Below are positions 6,461 through 13,410 of a DNA stretch of 13,487 nt, one piece after another (within the stretch, counting starts at the first letter, position 1; every line of letters starts with the position of its first letter). Under the pieces are notes generated by a model, which was not told the DNA's origin, did not search any database, and worked only from the letters and a program-made list of their open reading frames with translations. The DNA is from Chloroflexota bacterium (GTDB lineage Bacteria > Chloroflexota > Anaerolineae > Caldilineales > Caldilineaceae), in NCBI GenBank assembly GCA_003577005.1, contig QEUW01000239.1:1-13487 (forward strand), in the 5' to 3' direction. The position numbers were made by a program, and so were the translations under genes.

Positions 6461-7147
6461 TCAATGGGGCACACCGCCCAGATACTGTTCGAGTGCGCAA
6501 CGTACCTTGGAGCGGGCCCGGTGAAGCAAGACGCGCTGGTTGGCTTCGGTGAGATGCAGCGTGGCGCAGGTTTCTTCGACGGAGCATCCTTCCAGGTCGC
6601 GCAAGGTGATCACCGCCCGTTGGCCGGCGGGTAGGTTGGCGATTGCCTGCCGTACACAACTCTCTAACTCTTTTGCCAGCACTTGCTGCTCCGGCGTCGT
6701 TCCCCATGAGCGCGGGGGATAGAGCCAGTGACCGGGGCGGTCGTGGCTCGGTGTCTCAAACCTGGCGCCGGGCACCGCCTCCTCTTGCTCCTCTGCCTCT
6801 GCCCCATACCAGTCGGAGAAGGCGATTGTGCGGCCTTCACGTTTGGCGTACGTCCGAGCGCGATTCGCCACAATCGCAAAGAGCCACGCTCGCAGTGATG
6901 CCCGGCCCTCGAAATGGCGCAACCCTTGCAAGACCGCCATCCACGTCTCCTGCACCACCTCCTCAGCCACTTCAGCGGCGTTGACGTACCGCAAGGCCAT
7001 CGCTTGCATTGCCGTGTAATACTTCCGCACCAGGGCCAGGTAGGCCTCCTCGTCGTGGTTGAGCAACGCCTGGATCAACCGTCCATCCTCGCACCTGGTA
7101 TCTGCAGCCGGGTCTACATCGTCGGCGAGCTGAACTGTGCTCAGCAT
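6461..7147 (-). CDS. ECF-family RNA polymerase sigma factor
   Basis: A 228-residue sigma-70 family protein with only regions 2 and 4, as in extracytoplasmic-function sigma factors. Region 2 spans about 24-105 (LIQALLNHDEEAYLALVRKY, then VVQETWMAVLQGLRHFEG and RAWLFAIVANRARTYAKRE). Region 4 spans about 160-222 (LPAGQRAVITLRDLEGCSVE and the helix-turn-helix TEANQRVLLHRARSKV). The linker between them, about 106-158, is longer than usual and Glu/Pro-rich. The ATG at 7147 is chosen because the protein starts there in ECF style and AAGGA lies about 12 bases upstream; the frame is open further to 7306 but that part lacks family character. It heads an operon with the zinc anti-sigma gene downstream, so it is probably held inactive by it. 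The exact ECF subgroup and target promoters are not known. The divergent secreted-protein genes are candidate targets. Confidence 0.88.
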   Translation of the reverse strand: MLSTVQLADDVDPAADTRCEDGRLIQALLNHDEEAYLALVRKYYTAMQAMALRYVNAAEVAEEVVQETWMAVLQGLRHFEGRASLRAWLFAIVANRARTYAKREGRTIAFSDWYGAEAEEQEEAVPGARFETPSHDRPGHWLYPPRSWGTTPEQQVLAKELESCVRQAIANLPAGQRAVITLRDLEGCSVEETCATLHLTEANQRVLLHRARSKVRCALEQYLGGVPH

Positions 7148-7506
7148 AGGCGACCGTTTCCTTCCTGTCCATCCACGAGACCGCTCTGCGCGTAGGATTG
7201 TTGGCGCGTCTACAGCATAGCGGATTGGGCGGCCAACCGGCACCGGACGATTACCTAAACCGGTCTGTGTATTTCTCCCTACCTCCGTACAACCGTTCTC
7301 GTGCATTTCTGCTCAACTTTTTTGCCGCTACCAGTGGTGAGCCATTTTTTGCTCTGTAACAGATCGGTCGTTGGCGATACATAAACCGCAGGCACGTTGA
7401 TACACTGTAGCCGTAACCTGCGTCTGGTCGACCAACAATCGTTCGGTGTTTTCGGCGCTTTTGGCTCATCAAGTAGATACGACTCACACACGAAAGGAAC
7501 AACCTC
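7148..7506. other. Divergent control region between the sigma operon and the secreted-protein genes
   Basis: About 360 bases with no supported gene. Short open frames on the minus strand here are basic and lack family character. It must hold promoters for both directions, but no near-consensus sigma-70 pair stands out, which would fit ECF-type control. TGATACACTGT (7398-7408) recurs at 11853-11863 upstream of the Usp gene. A ribosome site AAAGGA lies 9 bases before the ATG at 7507. Confidence 0.5.
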
Positions 7507-8721
7507 ATGCAATCAAAGATGCAACCGGGCAACAATAGGACACCAGACTGGTGGGTACGCCGGCTGGGCGTCCTGACTCTCGTCTGTGCGCTGGTGGCGA
7601 CAGGCCTCCTGGGGCGCGGCGCCTTGCAGGCTCAAGAGAGTATGTCGAGTTATGTGCGCCACCGCTTTGACTTCTACCAGCCAGCACCGGCGGCGGTTGC
7701 AGCCTACTTTCCCTACGCCTACGAAAGCAAGCAGATTCTGAAGTCGGCCATTATCGACGAAGAAGCGAGCACCGTCACGCTGCCTCTCTATCGGGGGCAG
7801 ATGCGGGACGGGCGCACCGTCTGGTATGTGCTTACCGATGTTTCCGACCCGGGTATTGCCGAGGCAGCTGGACTCAACTACTCACCCAAGCTGCGCAATG
7901 TCTCCGGCAAGGCTGCCCGTACCGCCACGTTGGAGACTGACGGCACTTTGACCTTTGACCAGGGCACCGTCGATTTCTCACCCGAACGAGTGGTCGTGCC
8001 GGGCGAGGCGCCCAACTTCTTTCCGCCCGCCGAGGTGCAGGCCGGCTCTATTGGTGATGCCGATTACACCCCGCTGGTGCGGGTGACCAATGCCGGCAAT
8101 GTGGTTTACAACGCTACCGTAGTGGCCTTTGATGTCGAAGCCGACGATATCGAATTTCCCGACGGCGACGTCGATTACAGCAAAGTCATCGACCGCGCCG
8201 TCGCCATTTCGCCGGAACAGGGCACCGTCACCTTCCTGGTCACGCTGGGCGCCGCCGATGGCCGGCCCGTGCTCTTTATCAGCCTGGACTCGAACGACAA
8301 TCTGGTCTCGGCGTTGGAGGCCACCACCTATGCGCCGGCGCTGAGCGACATCCCGGTGGGGCTGAATGACACCCCCAACAGCGCCGTCTCGGTCAACTAC
8401 ATCATCACCAATGGACCGACCGGGGCGGATAACCCGCAGAAACAGGGGCTCAACAGCGCCCTGAGCGACCCCGGCGCCCAATTGCTCGACATCTTCGACG
8501 GCGCCCCCGGCGTGCTCAACGGCGAAGCCTATAGCCCCATGTGGGATCTCTACGTGGCTTCCTGGACAGACGAGGCCATCGACAACGGCTATCGCTCGGC
8601 GATCTACAGCGAGTTGCAGTTTCTCGGCCTGGTAGAGAAGGGCTGGATCACGGCGCCCGACGGCGGGCCGGTGGGTCCGAGTGGTCTGATCTCCAACTGC
8701 CCATTGCTGATGTCGTACTGA
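7507..8721 (+). CDS. Secreted protein of unknown function (possible DUF7482-type)
   Basis: A 404-residue exported protein. A positively charged start (WWVRRL) is followed by a hydrophobic core at about 19-36 and a likely signal-peptidase site near A42 (LQA before QES); no lipobox cysteine or anchor is seen. The mature part is acidic and beta-rich. Notable words are YTPLVRVTNAGNVVYNATVV, DVDYSKVIDRAVAISPEQGTV and NGPTGADNPQKQGLNSALSD (from residue 302), then YSPMWDLYVASWTDEAIDNG. These remind me of an uncharacterised family seen in haloarchaea and actinobacteria (possibly DUF7482), but I cannot verify that here. No catalytic motif is evident. The ATG has AAAGGA upstream. It is followed 13 bases later by a 25-bp hairpin and then by another secreted-protein gene, so the two may form an operon. 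It lies divergent to the ECF sigma gene and could be part of its regulon. Confidence 0.75.
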   Translation: MQSKMQPGNNRTPDWWVRRLGVLTLVCALVATGLLGRGALQAQESMSSYVRHRFDFYQPAPAAVAAYFPYAYESKQILKSAIIDEEASTVTLPLYRGQMRDGRTVWYVLTDVSDPGIAEAAGLNYSPKLRNVSGKAARTATLETDGTLTFDQGTVDFSPERVVVPGEAPNFFPPAEVQAGSIGDADYTPLVRVTNAGNVVYNATVVAFDVEADDIEFPDGDVDYSKVIDRAVAISPEQGTVTFLVTLGAADGRPVLFISLDSNDNLVSALEATTYAPALSDIPVGLNDTPNSAVSVNYIITNGPTGADNPQKQGLNSALSDPGAQLLDIFDGAPGVLNGEAYSPMWDLYVASWTDEAIDNGYRSAIYSELQFLGLVEKGWITAPDGGPVGPSGLISNCPLLMSY

Positions 8722-8733
8722 TTCCGATAGTGA

Positions 8734-8794
8734 AACCTCCCCAATCTCCTCCAATCTCTAAGAATTCAGGAGATTGGAGGAGATTGGGGAGGTT
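8734..8794. repeat. Long hairpin: 25-bp perfect inverted repeat, 11-base loop
   Basis: Arms at 8734-8758 (AACCTCCCCAATCTCC...) and 8770-8794 (...GGAGATTGGGGAGGTT) are exact inverted copies around an 11-base loop TAAGAATTCAG. Each arm itself contains a duplicated word, CCAATCTCCT/CCAATCTC. It begins 13 bases after the stop of the upstream gene and lies 55 bases before the next ATG. There is no following T-run, so a classical terminator is unlikely; it could protect the upstream message or lower read-through. Confidence 0.9.
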
Positions 8795-8849
8795 GCCAGA
8801 TTCGTGTTGTACCGTTATCACTGTTACAGAACAGACAAGGAGAAAGCTC

Positions 8850-10124
8850 ATGTTCCGTCGAATTTTGCTGACATTGATCATCCTGGTGTTGGGGCTGGGC
8901 GTGGCGGTGCCATCGTTCGCTCAAAGCCAGAACTTCACCGACCTACCGGGGAACAGCGACATGGCCCACATGAACGGCGCCTCCGGTGCGGTCTTTGTGG
9001 CAACGAATTCATACGATGAGGTGCGCGGCAACGAAGTGGTGATGTATCGCCGCGCGGCGAACGGTCTGCTCACGCTGGTGGGGCGTTTCCCCACGGGCGG
9101 GCAGGGTTCCGGCCCCGGCACCCGTTTCCGCGCCGATGGGCTAGGTTCGGCCAATTCCGTTGTGCTGAGCAAGAACAACCAGTGGCTTTTCGCCGTCAAT
9201 GGGGGCGACGACAGCGTCTCGGTCTTCCGCGTTCATGAACATGGTCTGGAACTGCGCGACCATGTCTACTCGGGCGGCATCTTCCCCAATAGCGTCACCG
9301 TGCGCAACAACCTGGTCTATGTGCTCAACGCTGCCAACGAGGGGAACATCACCGGCTTCCGTATGGACGGCCAGGGCAAGCTGACGCCAATCGACGGCTC
9401 GACACGAACGATCGACGCCAACCAGACCTTCCCGCCCGATGCGCTCTTCAACCCTGCCGGCATCAGCTTTACGCCGGACGGACGTCAGCTTGTCGTCACC
9501 ATCAAAGATGGCCCGGCCATTCCCGAAGCAACGGGCAAGGGTCGCATCCTCGTCTTCAATCTGGATAACAGGGGTCTGCCGGGCGTCGCACCGGTGGTCT
9601 ACGAGGGCAACAACAATGGTCCCTTTGGCTTCGACTTTGACAAGCGTGGCAACCTATTGGTGGCCGATTTTGTCGGCGGGCCGGAGCTGACCGGTGCGGC
9701 CTCCTCCTACAAGATCAACCCGGACGGCAGCCTGACTGTGATCAGCAACAACGTGGCCGATGGGCAGATCGATACCTGCTGGCTGGTGACCAATGGCAAA
9801 TATGCCTACGGCTCCAATTTTGGCACCGACAACATTTCGAGTTGGGTGGTGGGTGACGACGGCAGCCTGACACTCCTGGCCGCTGAGGCAGCTCACACCG
9901 ACGAAGAGATTACCTTCCCGTTGGACCTGGCCGTGACGCCCAACGGGAAGTTCCTCTATCTGGTGCAGCCGGGCAACGGCAAGGTTGGCATGTGGGCGAT
10001 CAACGACGATGGCAGCCTCACCAGCCTGGGCGCCGCCACCGGCCTCGAACCCACGGCGGACAGCGAGCCACCGGCTTACTTTACCCACCTGGGTGGCAGC
10101 CCGGCCGGTATCGCGGCGTATTAG
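8850..10124 (+). CDS. Secreted lactonase-fold beta-propeller protein (6-phosphogluconolactonase-like)
   Basis: A 424-residue exported protein. The signal peptide is clear: MFRRILLTLIILVLGLGVAV followed by PSFA, with cleavage likely before QSQNF. The mature part shows propeller blades of the YVTN/lactonase type: NSVVLSKNNQWLFAVNGGDD, SVSVFRVHEHGLEL, NPAGISFTPDGRQLVVTIKD, GRILVFNLDNRGL, LDLAVTPNGKFLYLVQPGNG and VGMWAINDDGSLTSLG. In cytoplasmic relatives this fold hydrolyses 6-phosphogluconolactone; export makes that substrate unlikely, and the activity here is open. The ATG at 8850 is preceded by AAGGAG with 7 bases of spacing. The frame is open far upstream, but that part lies across the hairpin and the previous gene and is not native. 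Likely co-expressed with the secreted protein before it. The stop is followed by a 21-bp hairpin before the convergent sthA gene. Confidence 0.85.
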   Translation: MFRRILLTLIILVLGLGVAVPSFAQSQNFTDLPGNSDMAHMNGASGAVFVATNSYDEVRGNEVVMYRRAANGLLTLVGRFPTGGQGSGPGTRFRADGLGSANSVVLSKNNQWLFAVNGGDDSVSVFRVHEHGLELRDHVYSGGIFPNSVTVRNNLVYVLNAANEGNITGFRMDGQGKLTPIDGSTRTIDANQTFPPDALFNPAGISFTPDGRQLVVTIKDGPAIPEATGKGRILVFNLDNRGLPGVAPVVYEGNNNGPFGFDFDKRGNLLVADFVGGPELTGAASSYKINPDGSLTVISNNVADGQIDTCWLVTNGKYAYGSNFGTDNISSWVVGDDGSLTLLAAEAAHTDEEITFPLDLAVTPNGKFLYLVQPGNGKVGMWAINDDGSLTSLGAATGLEPTADSEPPAYFTHLGGSPAGIAAY

Positions 10125-10146
10125 AGTAGCGTCGAAGCAAAAAACG

Positions 10147-10159
10147 AGGAGGTGTGATG
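10147..10159 (+). promoter_or_regulatory. Consensus ribosome site plus ATG leading into a hairpin, apparent orphan start
   Basis: AGGAGG (10147-10152) stands 4 bases before ATG (10157), but the frame that follows (10157-10282, 41 codons) is encoded by the hairpin and then by the antisense of sthA. Its product, [15 protein letters not shown]..., looks like no protein. This reads as a leftover translation start of a lost gene, or as a chance site. Confidence 0.4.
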
Positions 10160-10162
10160 GTG

Positions 10163-10215
10163 GACGATAGACGGTGGACGATAGTCCAATGGTTTATCGT
10201 CCACCGTCTATCGTC
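10163..10215. repeat. Hairpin between convergent genes: 21-bp perfect inverted repeat, 11-base loop
   Basis: Arms at 10163-10183 (GACGATAGACGGTGGACGATA) and 10195-10215 are exact inverted copies around an 11-base loop. The left side holds the duplicated word TGGACGATAG (10161-10170 and 10175-10184). It lies 38 bases after the lactonase stop and 24 bases before the sthA stop, so it could end or stabilise both messages. No T-run follows in either direction. Confidence 0.88.
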
Positions 10216-10239
10216 AGAGAACATTTGCGCCCGCCCCTC

Positions 10240-11607
10240 TCACCGCACCCGGTTCAGCCCATTGAGCGCCGCCACGCGGTAGGCTTCGGCCATAGTAGGA
10301 TAGTTGAAGGTCGTGTTGACAAAGTAGAGCAGCGTGTTCGCCTCCCCCTTCTGCGCCATGATGGCCTGGCCAATGTGGATGATCTCTGACGCCTGGGCGC
10401 CAAAGCAGTGGATGCCCAAAATTTGCAGCGTTTCCCGGTGGAAGAGAATCTTCAGCATCCCCGTGGTTCGCCCCGTGATCTGGGCGCGCGCCAGGCTGCG
10501 AAAATAGGAATGGCCTACCTCGTAGGGGATCTTTTGCGCCGTCAACTCCCGCTCGGTGGCGCCCAGCGAGCTGATCTCGGGGATAGTGTAGATGCCGGTA
10601 GGGATCTGTGAGACCAGTTTGATGTTGCATTCGCCCGTGACAATGTGGATGGCGGCAAAGCGGCCCTGGTCATAGGCAGCGCTGGCGAGGCTGGGGAAGC
10701 CGATCACATCACCCACGGCATAGATGTGGGGCTGGGCCGATTGATAATTGTCGTTGACAACGATGTTGCCCCGGCTGTCACGCTCGATGCCCAATTCCTC
10801 CAGCCCCATGTTGTCCGAGTTGCCCGTGCGACCATTGGCCCAGAGCAGGTAATCCGACCGGATCTGCTTTTTGGATTTGAGATAGAGCGTCACCCCAGTC
10901 TCGTCGGCCTCGACGCGTTCATACTCCTCGTTGTGGCGGATGAGCACGCCGTTGACGCTCAGGTGGTAGCTGAGCGCATCGATGATCTCATCGTCCAAAA
11001 AAGAGAGCAGCCGGTCACGGGTGTTGACTAGGTTGACTTTGATGCGCAACCCGCGGAAAATAGAAGCATATTCGCAGCCGACGACGCCAGCGCCGTATAT
11101 GGTGAGCGAGCGGGGAGAGGTTGTCAGCCGGAGCACGGTGTCACTGTCAAGAATGCGCGGGTGGGTAAAATCCACATCAGGTGGGTGGTAGGGCCGGGCG
11201 CCGGTGGCAATGATAAAGGCGCTGGCGCGATACCGCCGTTTGGCGCCCGTACTGGCAGTTACTTCCATGGTGTGCGGGTCGACAAAAACGGCCCTGCCGG
11301 TTAAGACATCCACATAGTTGCGTTCATAGAAGCCTGTCCGCAGGCTGACTTGTTGGCTAATCACCGATTCAGCACTCTTGAGAAGCGTTTGGAAATTGAC
11401 ACCGCGAAAGCTGCCACACTCTTCTAGCAGCTGGATAGTGTGGCGCAGTGCCTTGCTGGGGATGGTGGCGCTATGGGTGGCGCTGCCGCCAACGAGTGGG
11501 AATTCCTCGATCACTGCCACATGTTTTCCGGCCTTAGCCAGCCCCATGGCGGCGCCCTCGCCGCCTGGACCGCTGCCGATGACGATGACGTCATATTGAT
11601 CTGGCAT
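10240..11607 (-). CDS. sthA: Soluble pyridine nucleotide transhydrogenase
   Basis: A 455-residue FAD enzyme close to the usual SthA/UdhA length, which passes hydride between NADPH and NAD in the cytoplasm. Seen in order: FAD loop [10 protein letters not shown] (11-20), the family-typical TIPSKALRH (48-56), [11 protein letters not shown] (92-102), NAD loop [16 protein letters not shown] (171-186), second FAD contact [20 protein letters not shown] (295-314), [13 protein letters not shown] (335-347) and the C-terminal dimer signature [20 protein letters not shown] (430-449). The last two are almost word for word as in E. coli SthA, which argues against dihydrolipoamide dehydrogenase or mercuric reductase. 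The active-site stretch reads GGSATHSAT where E. coli has GGGCTHWGT, so even the single cysteine is gone. The ATG is preceded by GAAGGTG. It is divergent from the triple-Usp gene and convergent with the lactonase-fold gene. Confidence 0.92.
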   Translation of the reverse strand: MPDQYDVIVIGSGPGGEGAAMGLAKAGKHVAVIEEFPLVGGSATHSATIPSKALRHTIQLLEECGSFRGVNFQTLLKSAESVISQQVSLRTGFYERNYVDVLTGRAVFVDPHTMEVTASTGAKRRYRASAFIIATGARPYHPPDVDFTHPRILDSDTVLRLTTSPRSLTIYGAGVVGCEYASIFRGLRIKVNLVNTRDRLLSFLDDEIIDALSYHLSVNGVLIRHNEEYERVEADETGVTLYLKSKKQIRSDYLLWANGRTGNSDNMGLEELGIERDSRGNIVVNDNYQSAQPHIYAVGDVIGFPSLASAAYDQGRFAAIHIVTGECNIKLVSQIPTGIYTIPEISSLGATERELTAQKIPYEVGHSYFRSLARAQITGRTTGMLKILFHRETLQILGIHCFGAQASEIIHIGQAIMAQKGEANTLLYFVNTTFNYPTMAEAYRVAALNGLNRVR

Positions 11608-12009
11608 ATCGCACCTTCATCGCTCGCGCAACCAAATTGTAACGCTATTTGGCTGTTCGTTTACCTGTTAGCCCCCGCACAGATTGTAAGATAGATTACA
11701 ATTGTGTCATTGTACTCTTGTTATACTAAGATTGCTCCTGGTTGTGTGCTGGCCCAGGTGCATCAGACTACGCCCTTTCCTGGCTGGGGCGACCAGGCTA
11801 ATACCGTTATACCTGTTTTTTGCCTTCGACGCTAATCTGCGCAGTGATAACGTGATACACTGTTGCGTAGATTCCCCATAAGGGTCAAAGGCAAAGCAGC
11901 TTCTACACTGGCTAGATGGCTGTTTTACCGGTTGTTTTGCGTACCACGTGGGATTTCAGCCGCGCCCCCTCCGCTGTCCACAGCCTGCTCATCCATATGG
12001 AGGTAAAAG
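11608..12009. other. Divergent control region between sthA and the Usp gene
   Basis: About 400 bases without a supported gene, AT-rich near the sthA side. It holds the candidate sthA promoter and operator described at 11683-11710. On the Usp side, TGATACACTGT at 11853-11863 repeats a word found at 7398-7408, but no proper -35 hexamer accompanies it. A strong ribosome site GGAGG (11999-12003) lies 6 bases before the Usp ATG. Confidence 0.55.
11683..11710 (-). promoter_or_regulatory. Candidate sthA promoter with overlapping ATTGTAA inverted repeat
   Basis: On the minus strand ATGACA (11710-11705) and TACAAT (11688-11683) are separated by 16 bases, each five of six to consensus. The -10 box lies inside the inverted repeat ATTGTAA (11683-11689), 6 bases, TTACAAT (11696-11702), a natural operator shape that would block the promoter when bound. 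A third ATTGTAA lies at 11636-11642, closer to the sthA start. The regulator is unknown. Confidence 0.45.
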
Positions 12010-13350
12010 ATGACCCGTCGCCGCATCGCCGTACTGCTCGAAATATCGGAAATCAGCGCCGAAATCCTACCCGTCGTCCGCCGTCTCTTCCCGCCCGACC
12101 AGGCCGAACTTACCCTGATCGCGGTGGCGCAGCGCAATCTCTCGCCCATGGTGACCGAGGCGTATCTGACCGGTATGCCCCCGTCGCTCTATGCTTCGCC
12201 AATCTACACTGAAGAAGAGTGGGAGGCCCATCTACGGGCCGTGCAAGACACCTTGCACCGGGTTGTAGTCGAATTGCGTACAGCCGGCTACGTGGTGCAA
12301 ACCGTCCTCCTCAAAGGCGAGAAGGTTCAGGCCATTGCCGATTATGTGGAAAATCGCTCGTTCGACCTGATCGCGATGGCCACCTATGGCCGCAAGGGGT
12401 TTAGCCGTCTGGTCTACGGCAGCGTGGCCGAGCGGCTGCTCCGCCTGGTCACGACGCCGATGTTGCTCTTTCGCCACCAGCCAGCTCCCGAAGGCGCGCC
12501 GGCCACGGCCGAACGCCAGGTTGCGCCAGCGCCCAAACCGGCCTTTACCGTCGTGGCGGCCAGCGACGGCGGGGGTCACAGCCTGGATGCCGTCCGGCTT
12601 GCCTGCAAAACGGCCCGTGCGCTCGATGCCCGTTGCACGATCCTGGTCATCGGTGATGAACGCGCCGGCATTGCAGCCGACCAGCAAATTATGAAAAAGG
12701 TAGCCGACGCAGTGCGGGAGTTCGAGCCGCACCCAGTGCTGATCCCACTCGTGGGGCCGGTCGATGAAGCGGTGAGCCGCTACTTGGAGGGTGAGCCAGC
12801 GGATCTGCTGGTGATCGGCGCTTTTAAGGACCGGGGCTCCGGCGATGTCTCAGCCATCGGAGAGACGGCGCACCGGCTCTTTGGCTACGCCCCCAAGTCG
12901 GTGCTCGTGGTCAAGGGTGAACCATCGATTCGCCACATGCTGGTTTGTGTCACCGACTACTCGACACCCCTATTGGATGATGCGCTCCAGTTTGCGCAGG
13001 CGCTCGACGCCCGCATCGAGGTCGCCTACGTTGCGCCACCCAAAAACGGTGCGGCGCCCCAGTGGCTGGACACCACATCCACCGACTTTGCCACCACCCT
13101 CGATGCCGACCGCCAACTGGCCGGCATCTGGCAGCGGATCCAGTCGCGCCTCAACGACCGCGGAGTCGCAGCCGAGGCGCTCCATCTCGGCTATGGCGAC
13201 CCGGTGACGGCCATTCTCCAGTTGGCGCAACGGCAACGGTATGACCTGCTGGTCACCGGTGCGCCAGGCGCCCAAGCCGACGTGGCCGGTAGTTTTGTCG
13301 ATGAACTGGCGCGACGTTCTCAACAGTCGGTGCTGGTGCTGCGTGCCTGA
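12010..13350 (+). CDS. Universal stress protein with three Usp domains in tandem
   Basis: A 446-residue cytoplasmic protein, about three times a single UspA domain. Domain 1 (about 3-157) ends in the nucleotide-binding pattern ATYGRKGFSRLVYGSVAERL (A124, G127, G137, S138), matching G-x2-G-x9-G-S with Ala for the first Gly, followed by TTPMLLFRH. A Pro/Ala linker (158-177) leads to domain 2 (about 178-304: FTVVAASDGGGHSLDAVRLA ... LLVIGAFKDRGSGDV ... SVLVVKGE) and domain 3 (about 306-446: MLVCVTDYSTPLLDDALQFA ... LLVTGAPGAQADV ... SVLVLRA). Domains 2 and 3 keep the fold words but have lost the full Gly pattern, so only domain 1 is a good ATP binder. Such proteins accumulate under stress, often without a known partner. 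The start is firm: GGAGG 6 bases upstream. A repeat hairpin begins 3 bases after the stop. Divergence from sthA hints at joint redox or stress control. Confidence 0.9.
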   Translation: MTRRRIAVLLEISEISAEILPVVRRLFPPDQAELTLIAVAQRNLSPMVTEAYLTGMPPSLYASPIYTEEEWEAHLRAVQDTLHRVVVELRTAGYVVQTVLLKGEKVQAIADYVENRSFDLIAMATYGRKGFSRLVYGSVAERLLRLVTTPMLLFRHQPAPEGAPATAERQVAPAPKPAFTVVAASDGGGHSLDAVRLACKTARALDARCTILVIGDERAGIAADQQIMKKVADAVREFEPHPVLIPLVGPVDEAVSRYLEGEPADLLVIGAFKDRGSGDVSAIGETAHRLFGYAPKSVLVVKGEPSIRHMLVCVTDYSTPLLDDALQFAQALDARIEVAYVAPPKNGAAPQWLDTTSTDFATTLDADRQLAGIWQRIQSRLNDRGVAAEALHLGYGDPVTAILQLAQRQRYDLLVTGAPGAQADVAGSFVDELARRSQQSVLVLRA

Positions 13351-13352
13351 GC

Positions 13353-13410
13353 AGTGATGCGTGATAAGTGATGCGTGATTGGCCGGCGCCGCTCACTGGT
13401 CACGCATCAC
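13353..13410. repeat. Tandem 13-mer with inverted copy after the Usp gene
   Basis: AGTGATGCGTGAT occurs twice in tandem (13353-13365 and 13367-13379, one base apart), and TCACGCATCAC (13400-13410) is the inverted partner of either copy over 11 bases. The sequence between contains GGCGCC and a GC-rich loop. The left copy starts 3 bases after the Usp stop, while the right arm encodes the end of the minus-strand gene entering from the right. Confidence 0.8.

Noticed and set aside
7148..7306. Longer start for the ECF sigma factor (281 residues)
   Set aside because: The extra 53 residues are Arg/Gly/Pro-rich and unlike ECF N-termini, and the ATG at 7147 has a ribosome site.
7251..7535. Minus-strand frame of 94 codons in the divergent control region
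   Set aside because: Basic, cysteine-scattered product with no ribosome site, overlapping the start of the gene at 7507.
7978..8754. Minus-strand open frame of 258 codons opposite the secreted protein
   Set aside because: The plus strand has a signal peptide, ribosome site and patterned sequence; the minus frame is a codon-bias shadow.
8734..8794. Reading the hairpin as a standard rho-independent terminator
   Set aside because: No T-run after the stem on either strand and the arm is far longer than usual.
8541..8849. Upstream extension of the lactonase-fold gene (527 residues)
   Set aside because: It runs across the previous gene and the hairpin; a signal peptide and AAGGAG site mark the start at 8850.
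11722..11727. TATACT as a -10 box for the Usp gene
   Set aside because: No acceptable -35 hexamer at 16-18 bases and nearly 290 bases from the start codon.
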